64,000 bases of DNA, from NCBI GenBank assembly GCA_905372355.1, contig CAJPOT010000005.1, positions 1 to 64,000 on the forward strand, in the 5' to 3' direction. The translations under genes and the position numbers were made by a program. Shown here piece after piece: positions 38,427 to 47,429 of this stretch (position 1 is its first letter; each line of letters begins with the position of its first letter). This DNA comes from an uncultured Selenomonas sp. Lineage in GTDB: Bacteria; Bacillota; Negativicutes; Selenomonadales; Selenomonadaceae. The notes beneath the pieces were generated by a model. The model made no database searches, was not told the origin of the DNA, and saw only the letters and a list, made by a program, of their open reading frames with translations.

Positions 38427-39623
38427 ATGATCAGTGTAACGAAGCTTCTTTTTGCGCGTGAGTATTTCGGCGACTCGCTGCGCTATACGAAGAATGCGCA
38501 TCGCATGAAAAACGGTGCTGCTGAAGGAATGGGACCCGTCGTCGTCTGGAATTCGACGAAGACGTGCAACCTCAAGTGCCGCCATTGCTACATGAATTCG
38601 GATGCCAAGAAGTATCAGAATGAGCTGACGACGGAGGAGGCGCGGCGCTTCATCGACGATCTCGCCGACTTTCGCGTGCCCGTGCTGCTCTTTTCGGGCG
38701 GTGAACCGCTCCTTCGTCCCGACTTCTTCGAGCTTGCGGCGCATGCGGCGGCAAAGGGCGTGCGCCCGACGCTCTCGACGAACGGCACGCTTATTGACCG
38801 CGCGACGGCGCAGCGCATTAAGGACATCGGCGTGGGCTACGTCGGCATCTCGCTTGACGGTCTCAAGGATGTGAACGACAAGTTCCGCGGCAAGGAGGGC
38901 GCCTACGAGGCTGCCATGCGCGGCATAGAGAACTGCACGGCGGTCGGGCAGCGCGTGGGGCTTCGTTTCACGATCAACCATCATAACATCATGGAACTCG
39001 ACAAGATCTTCGATTTCATCGAGGAGGAGGGCATCAACCGCGTGTGCTTCTATCACCTCGTCTACTCGGGGCGCGGCAACGCGATGATGGAAGAGGATGT
39101 GACGGCACAGGAATCGCGCCGCGCCATGGATACAATCATCCGCCGCACGCAGGACTTCGAGGAGCGCGGTCTGGAAAAGGAGATCCTGACGGTTGACAAC
39201 CATTGCGACGGCGTCTATATCTATCTCAAGACGCTCAGGGAGAAGGGCGAGGCGGCGGCCGAGCATGTGTGGAAGCACATTTCGATGAACGGCGGCAATC
39301 GCTCGGGCATCGCTTTCGGCGAGGTCGATCCCCTGGGCTACGTCCATCCCGATCAGTTCACGCAGCACCATACCTTCGGCAACGTGCGCGAGAGGAAGTT
39401 CGGCGAGATCTGGCAGGACACGTCGAACGCCATCATGGCGGGACTCAAGGACCGAAAGCCGCTTCTTAAGGGTCGATGTTCCTCGTGTCGCTACCTCTCG
39501 TGCTGCAATGGCAACTTCCGCACGCGCGCTGAGGCACGTACGGGCGATTTCTGGGCAAGTGATCCTTCGTGCTATCTGACGGACGAGGAGATTGGACTTG
39601 CGCGTGAGGAGGCGGCGATATGA
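38427..39623 (+). CDS. NirJ1/AhbC-type radical SAM-SPASM protein of heme biosynthesis
   Basis: 398 residues. Starts SVTKLLFAREYFGDSLRY, then GPVVVWNSTKTCNLKCRHCY with the CNLKCRHC cluster motif, SGGEPLLRPDFF, and a C-terminal SPASM region CSSCRYLSCCNGNFR. This matches proteins annotated NirJ1, related to AhbC (12,18-didecarboxysiroheme deacetylase) of the siroheme-dependent heme pathway. ATG at 38427 after CGGGAGGAT. Overlaps the next gene by four bases. Confidence 0.82.
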   Translation: MISVTKLLFAREYFGDSLRYTKNAHRMKNGAAEGMGPVVVWNSTKTCNLKCRHCYMNSDAKKYQNELTTEEARRFIDDLADFRVPVLLFSGGEPLLRPDFFELAAHAAAKGVRPTLSTNGTLIDRATAQRIKDIGVGYVGISLDGLKDVNDKFRGKEGAYEAAMRGIENCTAVGQRVGLRFTINHHNIMELDKIFDFIEEEGINRVCFYHLVYSGRGNAMMEEDVTAQESRRAMDTIIRRTQDFEERGLEKEILTVDNHCDGVYIYLKTLREKGEAAAEHVWKHISMNGGNRSGIAFGEVDPLGYVHPDQFTQHHTFGNVRERKFGEIWQDTSNAIMAGLKDRKPLLKGRCSSCRYLSCCNGNFRTRAEARTGDFWASDPSCYLTDEEIGLAREEAAI

Positions 39624-40612
39624 TCATCTCGTGGAACACGACGAATGCCTGCAACATGTACTGCAAGCACTGCTACCGCGATGCGGGCTGCAAGGCGGAG
39701 GAGGAGCTTTCGACGGCGGAGGCGAAGAAGCTCCTCGATGAGATCGCGCGCGCGGGCTTCAAGATCATGATCTTTTCGGGCGGCGAGCCTCTGACGCGCC
39801 CCGACATTCTGGAACTTGTAGAACACGCGACGAAGCTTGGCCTGCGTTCGGTCTTCGGCACAAACGGCACGCTGATCACGCCTGAGATGGCACGCGACTT
39901 GAAGGCGGCGGGCGCGATGGGCATGGGCATCTCGCTCGACTCGATGTCGCCCGCGAAGCACGATACGTTCCGCAGCTATCCGGGCGGCTGGGCGGGTGCT
40001 GTCGAGGGCATGAAGAATTGCCGCGCGGCGGGGCTGCCGTTTCAGATTCATACGACGGTCATGGACTGGAACGAAAAGGAGCTGGAGGCGATTACGGACT
40101 TCGCCGTGGAACTCGGCGCTGTGGCGCACCACTTTTTCTTCCTCGTGCCGACGGGACGCGCCGAGACGATCGAGGAGGAATCGCTTCGTGCCGAGGCGTA
40201 TGAGAGCGTCTTGACGCGCATCATGAAAAAGTCGGAAGAAGTGGATATCGAATTGAAGCCGACGTGCGCGCCGCAGTTTTTGCGCATCGCGGGGCAGATG
40301 GGCATCAAGACGCGCTTTCGGCGAGGCTGTCTCGCAGGACTCAGTTACTGCATCATCAGCCCGCGCGGCAAGGTGCAGCCGTGCGCCTATCTCAACATGG
40401 AGCTTGGCGACGTGCGAAAGACGCCGTTCGACGAGATCTGGAAGAGCAGCGAGGTGCTGAACAAGCTGCGCACGCTCGAATATTCGGGCGGCTGCGGCAC
40501 TTGCGACTACAAGCGTGCCTGCGGCGGCTGCCGTGCGCGTGCTGCCTACTACAACGATGGCGATTATATGGCGGAAGAGCCTTGGTGTCTTTACCACGGG
40601 CGCAAGGGATAG
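39620..40612 (+). CDS. NirJ2/AhbD-type radical SAM-SPASM protein of heme biosynthesis
   Basis: 330 residues. ISWNTTNACNMYCKHCYRDAG carries the CNMYCKHC motif; SGGEPLTRPDIL and a C-terminal CGTCDYKRACGGCRARA SPASM cluster. Matches NirJ2/AhbD, the enzyme converting iron-coproporphyrin III propionates to vinyls. Paired with the NirJ1-like gene by an ATGA overlap. No siroheme synthase genes are in the window. Which exact step each catalyses here is inference. Confidence 0.8.
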   Translation: MIISWNTTNACNMYCKHCYRDAGCKAEEELSTAEAKKLLDEIARAGFKIMIFSGGEPLTRPDILELVEHATKLGLRSVFGTNGTLITPEMARDLKAAGAMGMGISLDSMSPAKHDTFRSYPGGWAGAVEGMKNCRAAGLPFQIHTTVMDWNEKELEAITDFAVELGAVAHHFFFLVPTGRAETIEEESLRAEAYESVLTRIMKKSEEVDIELKPTCAPQFLRIAGQMGIKTRFRRGCLAGLSYCIISPRGKVQPCAYLNMELGDVRKTPFDEIWKSSEVLNKLRTLEYSGGCGTCDYKRACGGCRARAAYYNDGDYMAEEPWCLYHGRKG

Positions 40613-40750
40613 TATAATTAGATAGGCAGGGGCGACGGTGCGCCGGAAAGCGTGCCGCCGCCCTTTTGCGTGAGGCGGCGCGGGATGCTCAAACGGCGGA
40701 TGTTAGTGCGTGCAGCCTGCAGCGATGGGGGTTGAAGAAAGGCGGCTTTT

Positions 40751-41551
40751 ATGATCAAGCTGGTATTTTGCGATATGGACGGCACGCTTCTCGATGCGCA
40801 GGGAAATCTGCCTGAAGGACTCGGCGCTATCCTCACCGAACTCAAGGCGCACGGCGTGATCTTTGCGCCTGCGAGCGGCAGGCAGTATGCGGCGCTTCTG
40901 CGTCACTTCCGACCGTGGGCGGATGATCTCATCTTTTGCGCGGAAAACGGCGCTTACGTCGTGCGGCGCGGCGAGGAGCTTTTCTCTACGACGATCGCGC
41001 CCTACCTGTGCAGGGAAATCGTGCGCCGCGCTGCCGCCGTCAAGGGCGCCTATACCGTCTGGTGCGGCAAGGAGTACGCCTATGTGACGGAACGCAACGA
41101 GGATTTTTTCGCCGAGATGGAAAAATATTATACGGAATACAAGATGGTCGAAGATTTTTCTGACGTGCATGATGCGGCGATCAAGTTTTCTATATGCGAT
41201 CCCGTGGAGGCGGATGCTGAGCGCACGATCTATCCTTCGCTGCAGGACTTGTCCGAGGAGCTGAAGGTCGTCGTCTCCTCGAACTATTGGGTGGACATCA
41301 TGCAAAAAGATGTGAACAAGGGCGCCGCCGTGCGCCGCGTGCAGCAGCTTCTGGGCATTCGCCCCGAAGAGTGCCTTGCCTTCGGCGACTATCTGAACGA
41401 CGTCGAGATGCTCGGCGCGGTAGGCGAGAGCTACGCGATGGAGAATGCGCACCCGAAGGCGAAGGCGGCGGCGAAGCATATCGCGCCGCCCAACACGCAG
41501 CACGGCGTGCTGCGCATCCTGCGCCGGCTGCTCGATGAAGGAAAGATGTAG
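40751..41551 (+). CDS. Cof-type HAD-IIB phosphatase
   Basis: 266 residues. Motif I FCDMDGTLLDAQG (nucleophile Asp in DMDGT), cap domain, then KGAAVRRVQQLLGI with the Lys and FGDYLNDVEMLGAVG for motif IV. Family members hydrolyse sugar phosphates, FMN or PLP. The substrate is not predictable. Eleven bases before the PHP gene. Confidence 0.9.
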   Translation: MIKLVFCDMDGTLLDAQGNLPEGLGAILTELKAHGVIFAPASGRQYAALLRHFRPWADDLIFCAENGAYVVRRGEELFSTTIAPYLCREIVRRAAAVKGAYTVWCGKEYAYVTERNEDFFAEMEKYYTEYKMVEDFSDVHDAAIKFSICDPVEADAERTIYPSLQDLSEELKVVVSSNYWVDIMQKDVNKGAAVRRVQQLLGIRPEECLAFGDYLNDVEMLGAVGESYAMENAHPKAKAAAKHIAPPNTQHGVLRILRRLLDEGKM

Positions 41552-41562
41552 GGAGGAAGATC

Positions 41563-42411
41563 ATGAAGCTCGACTATCATATGCATTTGGAATACGGCTC
41601 TTACGATGAAGCGTGGGTGGAAGGATTCTTTCGGGCGGCGGCGGCGCGCGGCGTGGCAGAGATCGGCTTTTCCGAGCACAGCCACACGTTTCCGGAGTTT
41701 GAATCGCTCTATTACGATGATCTCATCTTGGATGACTCCTTCGTCGGCAGTTTTCAGCAGAAGTGGTTGAAGAAGAACAAGTTCAAGTATACGCTCGAAG
41801 AATACTTCGCCTTCATGGCAAAACTCAAGGAAAAGCACGCGGTCAAGACGGGCATCGAGGTCTGCAACTTCCAAGATCAGACGGCTGTTGCCAAAATCCT
41901 CGGCAGCTGCGATTTTGACTATGTGATCGGCTCCGTTCACTTCATTCGCGGCTGGGCCTACGACTCGTCCGAGATCAAGGCGGAGTGGGATCGCATCGCG
42001 CTCTTTGACATCTACGAATGGTACACGCAGGAGATCGAGAAGCTCTGCGCCTCGAAGCTCTACGATGTGCTCGGGCATCCGTTCAACATTCGCCTCTTCC
42101 GCTACTTTCCCGACTTCGATGTCACGCCTTTCTTGGAACGCGCCGTGTGCGCGATGGAAAAGGCGCAGATGGCGGTCGACATCAACACGGGTACGCTCTA
42201 CCGCTACCCGATTGCGGAGATTTCGCCTTACGAGGATTTCATGCGCCTCGCGGCGGCGCACAAACTGCCTGTCATCACGACCTCGGATGCGCACAAGCCC
42301 GAAGATGCGGGCGCGTACAATGACGAGGCCGTCGCCTACGCACGGCGCTTCGGCTACGAGACGACACTGCGCTTCACGAAGAGGGAGCGCGAGGTCGTGC
42401 CGCTCGGCTGA
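41563..42411 (+). CDS. Histidinol-phosphatase-like PHP-domain protein
   Basis: 282 residues. Metal ligands of the PHP fold: DYHMHLEYG at 4-12, FSEHSH at ~36-41, GIEVCNF, GSVHFIRGW at ~124-132, LGHPFNI and TSDAHKPED. Similar to HisJ/HisK, which release phosphate from histidinol phosphate. No his genes are nearby, so a broader phosphatase role is possible. Ribosome site GGGAGGAAG. Confidence 0.8.
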   Translation: MKLDYHMHLEYGSYDEAWVEGFFRAAAARGVAEIGFSEHSHTFPEFESLYYDDLILDDSFVGSFQQKWLKKNKFKYTLEEYFAFMAKLKEKHAVKTGIEVCNFQDQTAVAKILGSCDFDYVIGSVHFIRGWAYDSSEIKAEWDRIALFDIYEWYTQEIEKLCASKLYDVLGHPFNIRLFRYFPDFDVTPFLERAVCAMEKAQMAVDINTGTLYRYPIAEISPYEDFMRLAAAHKLPVITTSDAHKPEDAGAYNDEAVAYARRFGYETTLRFTKREREVVPLG

Positions 42412-42513
42412 TCGTTGCAGCCGCTCCTTTCACCTCTTGCCAGACATGCGGATTTTTCGTACAATATGGGGGAGAGATTTGTACGTTTGTTAAAGAGAAA
42501 AGGGGGAGTCGCC

Positions 42514-43446
42514 TTGAAAAACGCATGGGAGAAGTTCTGTTGCGCGGTTGTTGCCGTGCTTCTTTTTGCCGTCGTGCCGTGCTGCGCTCTTGCTGCGCCC
42601 GATGCGTCGGAAGAATGGTATTGGTTGGCATCGGATGCGAAGTACAGCAAGTATTTTGCGCCGAACGAAGTCACGGTCGTCAAGAGTCTCAATGTCGCAG
42701 GCCTGGAGCGTGCGATGCCGACGGTCATCCACGGCTGGATAAAGACGAGCTTCAGCTATGAAGGCGCAAAGGAGACGATTGCGAACTACGGCATCAAGGA
42801 TATTCTGCCCGATCCGGCTGCGCTTGCCTACAGCCTCGCACTCGTCGAGGTCAGTCCGCAGAATCGCACTTTCCGCTATCTGGAAGAGGACTTTTACGAT
42901 GCGCAGGGAAACATCCTTTGGTCGAAGCGCACGCCTGGCTCGGAAAAGGAAATGAACTCGCAGCAGTATGATGAAACCTTTTATGCGGCAATCGTCGACA
43001 GCGTTTTCGGCATGGGCGAACTGGAGCGTCTGACGAGTTCGGATCGCTGGTATGAGCTTTGGAAAGAAAAGCGGTTGGACGGAGGCGAGGAGAGCGCCAT
43101 GGCGGACACCTCGACGATGCGGCTCAAAGGGGAACTGCTCTTTTATTGGGAGTGGGTCACGAAAAAGGACGCCAAGGGAAATACGTTGGAGGTGCAGTTC
43201 CTCAAGCGCGCCTTGAACGTGCCGATGGGCACGGTAAGCACGAAGGATGGCAAGACTTGGACGCCGCAAGCGGGTTGGCAGGATTTGGAGGAGACGGATC
43301 TGACGTTTCACGGCATCCAGCAGGGCAGCAGGGAATATACGGGACTCCTGCGCCTGCGTACCTATACGGCGAAAAACCTCGCGTGGCTCTATCGCGCGAG
43401 CTTGGAGCCGAACGCCGAGCGGCGTCTCCAACGCGATGAGGAGTGA
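42514..43446 (+). CDS. Secreted protein of unknown function
   Basis: 310 residues. Signal peptide KNAWEKFCCAVVAVLLFAVV...ALAA, cleavage near residue 29, followed by a soluble domain rich in Trp and Tyr (EEWYWLASDAKYSKYFAPNE) without repeats or membrane helices. The TTG start at 42514 follows GGGGGAG at 42502-42508; an in-frame ATG at 42466 has no site. I recognise no family; similar surface proteins recur in Negativicutes, as I recall, but this is not verified. Confidence 0.6.
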   Translation: MKNAWEKFCCAVVAVLLFAVVPCCALAAPDASEEWYWLASDAKYSKYFAPNEVTVVKSLNVAGLERAMPTVIHGWIKTSFSYEGAKETIANYGIKDILPDPAALAYSLALVEVSPQNRTFRYLEEDFYDAQGNILWSKRTPGSEKEMNSQQYDETFYAAIVDSVFGMGELERLTSSDRWYELWKEKRLDGGEESAMADTSTMRLKGELLFYWEWVTKKDAKGNTLEVQFLKRALNVPMGTVSTKDGKTWTPQAGWQDLEETDLTFHGIQQGSREYTGLLRLRTYTAKNLAWLYRASLEPNAERRLQRDEE

Positions 43447-43538
43447 GGTGCGGGCATCGCGCCGGGCATCTTTGTCATGGGGAGTGGCTCGCCCCGTAGG
43501 AAAGTCAACGAGCCGATGGACAAGGAAAGGAATTTTTG

Positions 43539-45335
43539 ATGCAGAACAAATACATCCGCAATTTCTCGATTATCGCGCACATCGACCATGGCAAGTCGAC
43601 GCTTGCCGACCGCCTCATTGAAAGCACGGGCACTTTGACTGAGCGCGAGATGGAGGCGCAGGTGCTCGACAACATGGAGCTTGAGCGCGAGCGCGGCATT
43701 ACGATCAAGGCGCAGACCGTGCGACTGCACTATCGCGGCAAGGACGGCGAGGTCTATGAACTCAATCTCATCGACACGCCGGGTCACGTCGATTTCACAT
43801 ACGAGGTGTCGAGAAGCCTTGCAGCCTGCGAGGGAGCGCTTCTCGTCGTCGATGCGGCGCAGGGCGTCGAAGCGCAGACGCTCGCGAACGTCTACATGGC
43901 GCTGGAGCACGATCTCGAAATTATCCCTGTCATCAACAAGATCGATTTGCCGAGCGCCGATCCCGAGCGCGTCAAAGAGGAGATCGAGGAGGCGATCGGC
44001 CTCGATGCGTCCGAGGCGATCCTGACTTCGGCGAAGACGGGCGTAGGCATCGAGGAGATCTTGGCCGCCATCGTCGAGCGAATCCCGCCGCCGAAGGGCG
44101 AGGACAATGCGCCGCTTCGCGCTTTGATCTTCGACTCGTACTTTGACTCGTACAAGGGCGCGATCGCGCATGTGCGCCTGATGGAAGGCCATATCAAGAA
44201 GGGCATGGAGCTGAAGATGATGGCGACGGGCAAGACTTTCGAGGTGACCGACGTCGGCTGTTTCCGTCCCGCGCCTGCAGAACTCGGCGAGCTTACGGCG
44301 GGAGAAGTCGGCTTCGTCGCGGGAAGTTTGAAGAACGTGCGCGACGTGCTTGTCGGCGATACCGTGACGAGCGCGAAAAATCCTGCGCCTGAACCGCTGC
44401 CCGGATATCGCGGCGTGACGCCGATGGTCTACTGCGGACTTTATCCTGTGGACAGCGCCGACTACGACAATTTGAAGGATGCGCTCGAAAAGCTGCAGCT
44501 CAATGATGCGGCGCTGATCTTCGAGCCGGAGACATCGATCGCGCTTGGCTTCGGCTATCGCTGCGGTTTCTTGGGTCTTCTGCACATGGACGTCATCCAG
44601 GAGCGGCTGGAGCGCGAATACGGCATGAAGCTCATCACGACGGCGCCCTCCGTCATCTACCACGTCCACAAGACGAACGGGACGATGCTCAAGGTCGACA
44701 ATCCGTCGAAGCTTCCGCCGCCGACGGAGATCGACTTCATCGAGGAGCCATTCGTCAAGGCGACGGTCATCGTGCCGAAAGATTATGTCGGCCCCGTCAT
44801 GGAAGTCTCGCAGGAAAAGCGCGGCACGTTCGAGAGCATGGACTACCTCGATACGAACCGCGTCATGATCATCTACCACATTCCTTTGAGCGAGATCATC
44901 TACGACTACTTCGATCGATTGAAATCGACGACGCGCGGCTATGCCTCGCTCGACTACGAGCTTGCCGACTATCGCCAGTCGCGCCTCGTGAAGCTTGACA
45001 TTCTCTTGAACGGCGATCCCGTCGATGCATTGTCGACCATCGTCCATGCCGACCGCGCCGCGACGCGCGGCCGCCAGCTCGCGCAGAAGCTCAAGGAGAT
45101 CATTCCGCAGCAGATGTTCGAGATTCCGATCCAGGCGGCTGTCGGCAATAAGATCATCGCGCGAGAGAACGTGCGTGCCATGCGAAAAGACGTGCTCGCC
45201 AAGTGCTACGGCGGTGACATATCGAGAAAGCGCAAGCTTCTCGAAAAGCAGAAGGAAGGAAAGAAGCGCATGAAGGCGGTCGGCAGCGTCGAAGTGCCGC
45301 AGGAAGCCTTCATGGCGATATTGAAGATCGACTGA
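43539..45335 (+). CDS. lepA: Elongation factor 4 (LepA)
   Basis: 598 residues. GTPase motifs [18 protein letters not shown] and [11 protein letters not shown]-like domains III and V and the LepA-specific C-terminal domain ([16 protein letters not shown]). Back-translocating ribosomal GTPase involved in initiation and assembly. It heads the conserved Firmicute order lepA-hemW-hrcA-grpE-dnaK-dnaJ. Confidence 0.97.
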   Translation: MQNKYIRNFSIIAHIDHGKSTLADRLIESTGTLTEREMEAQVLDNMELERERGITIKAQTVRLHYRGKDGEVYELNLIDTPGHVDFTYEVSRSLAACEGALLVVDAAQGVEAQTLANVYMALEHDLEIIPVINKIDLPSADPERVKEEIEEAIGLDASEAILTSAKTGVGIEEILAAIVERIPPPKGEDNAPLRALIFDSYFDSYKGAIAHVRLMEGHIKKGMELKMMATGKTFEVTDVGCFRPAPAELGELTAGEVGFVAGSLKNVRDVLVGDTVTSAKNPAPEPLPGYRGVTPMVYCGLYPVDSADYDNLKDALEKLQLNDAALIFEPETSIALGFGYRCGFLGLLHMDVIQERLEREYGMKLITTAPSVIYHVHKTNGTMLKVDNPSKLPPPTEIDFIEEPFVKATVIVPKDYVGPVMEVSQEKRGTFESMDYLDTNRVMIIYHIPLSEIIYDYFDRLKSTTRGYASLDYELADYRQSRLVKLDILLNGDPVDALSTIVHADRAATRGRQLAQKLKEIIPQQMFEIPIQAAVGNKIIARENVRAMRKDVLAKCYGGDISRKRKLLEKQKEGKKRMKAVGSVEVPQEAFMAILKID

Positions 45336-45422
45336 TTCCCGCGCGGTTCTGCGCTTCCTTTTATTGTGGGAATTGCCGAGCGAAGGGGAAAGCGAGAATT
45401 TGAAAGGAAAAGAGGCGGCAGA

Positions 45423-46574
45423 ATGGGCGATTTCGGCGTGTATGTCCATATTCCCTTCTGCCGCCGCAAGTGCTTTTATTGCGACTTCCCTTCTTATGCA
45501 GGAGAAGAGCGATGGATGAGCCGCTACCGAGAAGCCCTGTGTCGCGAGATTGCGGCGCAGGGCTGTCGCTGTCTGCAGGAAGGGGCAGTGCGCACCGTCT
45601 ACATCGGCGGCGGCACGCCGACGGCGCTTGCGGCAGACGACCTTCTCGCTGTCATCTGCTCCGTGCGCGAGAGTTTTCATCTGACGGGCGCGGAGGAGTT
45701 CACGGTCGAGGCGAATCCCGGCACGGTCGACGCAAAGCTTCTCGAGCGATTGCGCGAAGCAGGCGTCAACCGTCTGAGCTTCGGCGTGCAGTCGTTTTCT
45801 GATGCGCTGCTCGCTGTTATCGGGCGCATTCATACGGCGCGGGAAGCGGAAGATGCCGTGCGCATGGCGAAAGAAGCGGGATTTCGCGTGAGCCTTGACC
45901 TCATGTACGGACTGCCCGGGCAGACGCTTTCTGATCTCAAGGACAGTGTGGCGCGAGCCGCTGCGCTCGACATCGGTCACATCTCCGTCTATGGACTTGC
46001 CGTTGAGGACGGCACGTCGTTCGCCCGCATGGAAGAGGCGGGGCGGCTTCATCTGCCGACGGATGACGAGTGCGGCGATATGTACGACTATATCACGGCA
46101 GAATTGCCATGCTTGGGTTACCGCCGCTACGAAATCTCGAACTATGCGAGGGCGGGCGAAGAGAGCCGCCACAACCTCGCCTATTGGCAGGACGTGTCCT
46201 ACATCGGTCTCGGCGCAGCGGCGCATTCGTATTGGCACGGACGGCGCACGGAGAACGAGCAGGATCTTTGCCGCTACATCGCCTGCATCGAAGGAGGCCT
46301 GTCGCCTGCAAGGGAAGAGGAGCCTTGCTCGCGCGAAAGCCATATCGAAGAATTCGCCTTCCTCGCGCTTCGCACGGTGGACGGCATTGACAAGAAGCGC
46401 TTTCGAGAAACCTTCGCTTCGGAAGTGCAGGATATCTACGGCGAAGTGATCGCGCGCTTGCAGGCGGCGGGCCTTGTTGAAGAAACGGTGAAAAGCATAC
46501 GTCTGACGGCGCAGGGCATGAAGTTTGGCAATCGCGTCTTTGAAGCATTCTTGTTGGAGAGAGATGAAGCGTAG
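45423..46574 (+). CDS. hemW: HemW-like radical SAM heme chaperone
   Basis: 383 residues. VYVHIPFCRRKCFYCDFPSY holds the cluster motif CRRKCFYC, and GGGTPTAL follows. It has the HemW pattern (Cys followed by F-Y-C-D-F) rather than that of coproporphyrinogen oxidase HemN. Binds and transfers heme. Start at 45423; upstream codons lack a site. Confidence 0.9.
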   Translation: MGDFGVYVHIPFCRRKCFYCDFPSYAGEERWMSRYREALCREIAAQGCRCLQEGAVRTVYIGGGTPTALAADDLLAVICSVRESFHLTGAEEFTVEANPGTVDAKLLERLREAGVNRLSFGVQSFSDALLAVIGRIHTAREAEDAVRMAKEAGFRVSLDLMYGLPGQTLSDLKDSVARAAALDIGHISVYGLAVEDGTSFARMEEAGRLHLPTDDECGDMYDYITAELPCLGYRRYEISNYARAGEESRHNLAYWQDVSYIGLGAAAHSYWHGRRTENEQDLCRYIACIEGGLSPAREEEPCSRESHIEEFAFLALRTVDGIDKKRFRETFASEVQDIYGEVIARLQAAGLVEETVKSIRLTAQGMKFGNRVFEAFLLERDEA

Positions 46575-46604
46575 CTGCCGCAAGCGGCTTTGCTGGCAAA
46601 CTTT

Positions 46605-46655
46605 AAGCTTTCCTCTTATATGTACGATAAATAAGAGGAGAAAGGAGCGATTTCG
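46605..46655 (+). promoter_or_regulatory. Sigma-28-like promoter and hairpin before the YjfB-like gene
   Basis: TAAG at 46603-46606, 16-nt spacer, TACGATAA at 46623-46630, close to the motility consensus TAAA-N15-GCCGATAA. TCCTCTTAT (46609-46617) can pair with ATAAGAGGA (46630-46639 region), which overlaps the purine-rich ribosome site. Confidence 0.4.
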
Positions 46656-46826
46656 ATGGATATGAGCATAGCGGCGATGTCGGTCGATCTAAGCCAGGCA
46701 CGCTTCTCGCAGCAGTTCGGCATCTCCGTCATGAAAATGGCGATGGATACGACGGAAGAAGCTGTGGGCGAGATGTTGGAAAGCCTCGACCCTGCGGTCG
46801 GCAACAATATTGATATCGCGGTATGA
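46656..46826 (+). CDS. YjfB-like putative motility protein
   Basis: 56 residues. Begins MDMSIAAMSVDLSQARFSQQ and contains ISVMKMAMDTTEEA, the signature of the short YjfB family found in motile Firmicutes. Function unknown. Ribosome site GAGGAGAAAGGAG. Monocistronic, with a terminator directly after. Confidence 0.8.
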   Translation: MDMSIAAMSVDLSQARFSQQFGISVMKMAMDTTEEAVGEMLESLDPAVGNNIDIAV

Positions 46827-46832
46827 AAAAGA

Positions 46833-46867
46833 GGGCTGTCGCACAAAATGTGCGGCAGCCCCTTTTT
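46833..46867 (+). terminator. Terminator of the YjfB-like gene
   Basis: 13-bp stem, 46833-46845 with 46849-46861 (one G-U), then CTTTTT. Confidence 0.85.
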
Positions 46868-46920
46868 GCTTGACTCGATCGGTTGACAGCGCAAACTTCT
46901 GCAAGAGAAAGAAGCGTAAA

Positions 46921-47030
46921 TTACACGCACAAACGTCCACTTTGTGGATATTGTGCGACGCCCTTACCAAAAACCGAACAATCAGTCAGCGCCCTTTGGG
47001 CTTGACTTCTTGGACTTTCATAGTAAACTT
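46921..47030 (+). repeat. Structured repeat copy B1
   Basis: 5' hairpin CGCACAA-AC-GTCCAC-TTT-GTGGAT-A-TTGTGCG (46926-46957), a CGCCCTTA linker, then the family module: CAATC (46979-46983), AGTC/GACT, GCCC-TTT-GGGC tip and TCTTGG (47008-47013). TTAC pairs with GTAA as outer stem. About 90% like B3 and B4. Confidence 0.8.
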
Positions 47031-47032
47031 TC

Positions 47033-47199
47033 AGGACATATGTTCAGCCGTCGCGCGAAACGGCATGATTGTTTTTGCGTCCGTTTCCTGCAATGGGACC
47101 ATCAGAGAGGCACGCTGTACATATGTCCTCACGCCTTACAGAAACCTAGCCAATCGGTCTGCGCCTTCGGCTTGACCTCTTGGGGTTTCATGGTAAAAC
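47033..47199 (+). repeat. Structured repeat copy B2 with a large 5' stem
   Basis: The 5' part differs from other B copies: AGGACATATGTTCAGC (from 47033) pairs with GCTGTACATATGTCCT (ending near 47129), enclosing GAAACGG/CCGTTTC. The 3' part is standard: GAAACC/GGTTTC outer stem, CCAATC (47150-47155), GGTC/GACC, GCC-TTC-GGC and TCTTGG (47178-47183), then TTTCATGGTAAA. Confidence 0.75.
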
Positions 47200-47224
47200 T
47201 TTTTTGCGAAAGGCAAAAAAGATG

Positions 47225-47253
47225 TTGACTTTTTGACTTTTATCGTGTATATT
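47225..47253 (+). promoter_or_regulatory. Sigma-A promoter of hrcA-grpE-dnaK-dnaJ
   Basis: TTGACT at 47225-47230, 17-nt spacer, TATATT at 47248-47253. The predicted start is near 47260, immediately before the CIRCE element. Confidence 0.8.
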
Positions 47254-47264
47254 TTAGTCATGGG

Positions 47265-47291
47265 TTAGCACTCAAGACGATTGAGTGCTAA
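47265..47291 (+). promoter_or_regulatory. CIRCE operator (HrcA binding site)
   Basis: TTAGCACTC-N9-GAGTGCTAA, a perfect match to the CIRCE consensus, at the start of the transcript. HrcA bound here represses the operon until heat stress titrates GroEL. Confidence 0.97.
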
Positions 47292-47300
47292 CAGCATGAA

Positions 47301-47410
47301 TTATACGCACAAACGTCCACTTTGTGGACATTGTGCGCCGCTCTTAATGAAAGTTACCCAATCGGCCTGCGCCCTTCGGGCTTGGCTTCTTGGACTTTCA
47401 TAGTAGACCT
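47301..47410 (+). repeat. Structured repeat copy B3 inside the hrcA 5' UTR
   Basis: Hairpin CGCACAA...TTGTGCG from 47306, then outer stem ATGAAAGT (47347-47354) with ACTTTCAT (47394-47401), CCAATC (47358-47363), GGCC/GGCT, GCCC-TTC-GGGC and TCTTGG (47388-47393). It lies between CIRCE and the hrcA ribosome site, so it is part of the heat-shock mRNA leader. Confidence 0.8.
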
Positions 47411-47429
47411 TATCAGAGGGGGTGTGAAG

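Noticed and set aside
43389..46583. 1064-codon antisense open frame opposite lepA and hemW
   Set aside because: Shadow of well-supported sense genes with complete motifs; no start signals or recognisable domains.
46921..47410. CRISPR array or integron attC sites suggested by repeated ~110-bp blocks
   Set aside because: Repeats are not regularly spaced, spacers are absent, no cas or integrase gene is present, and the units are hairpin modules found on both strands and at distant loci.
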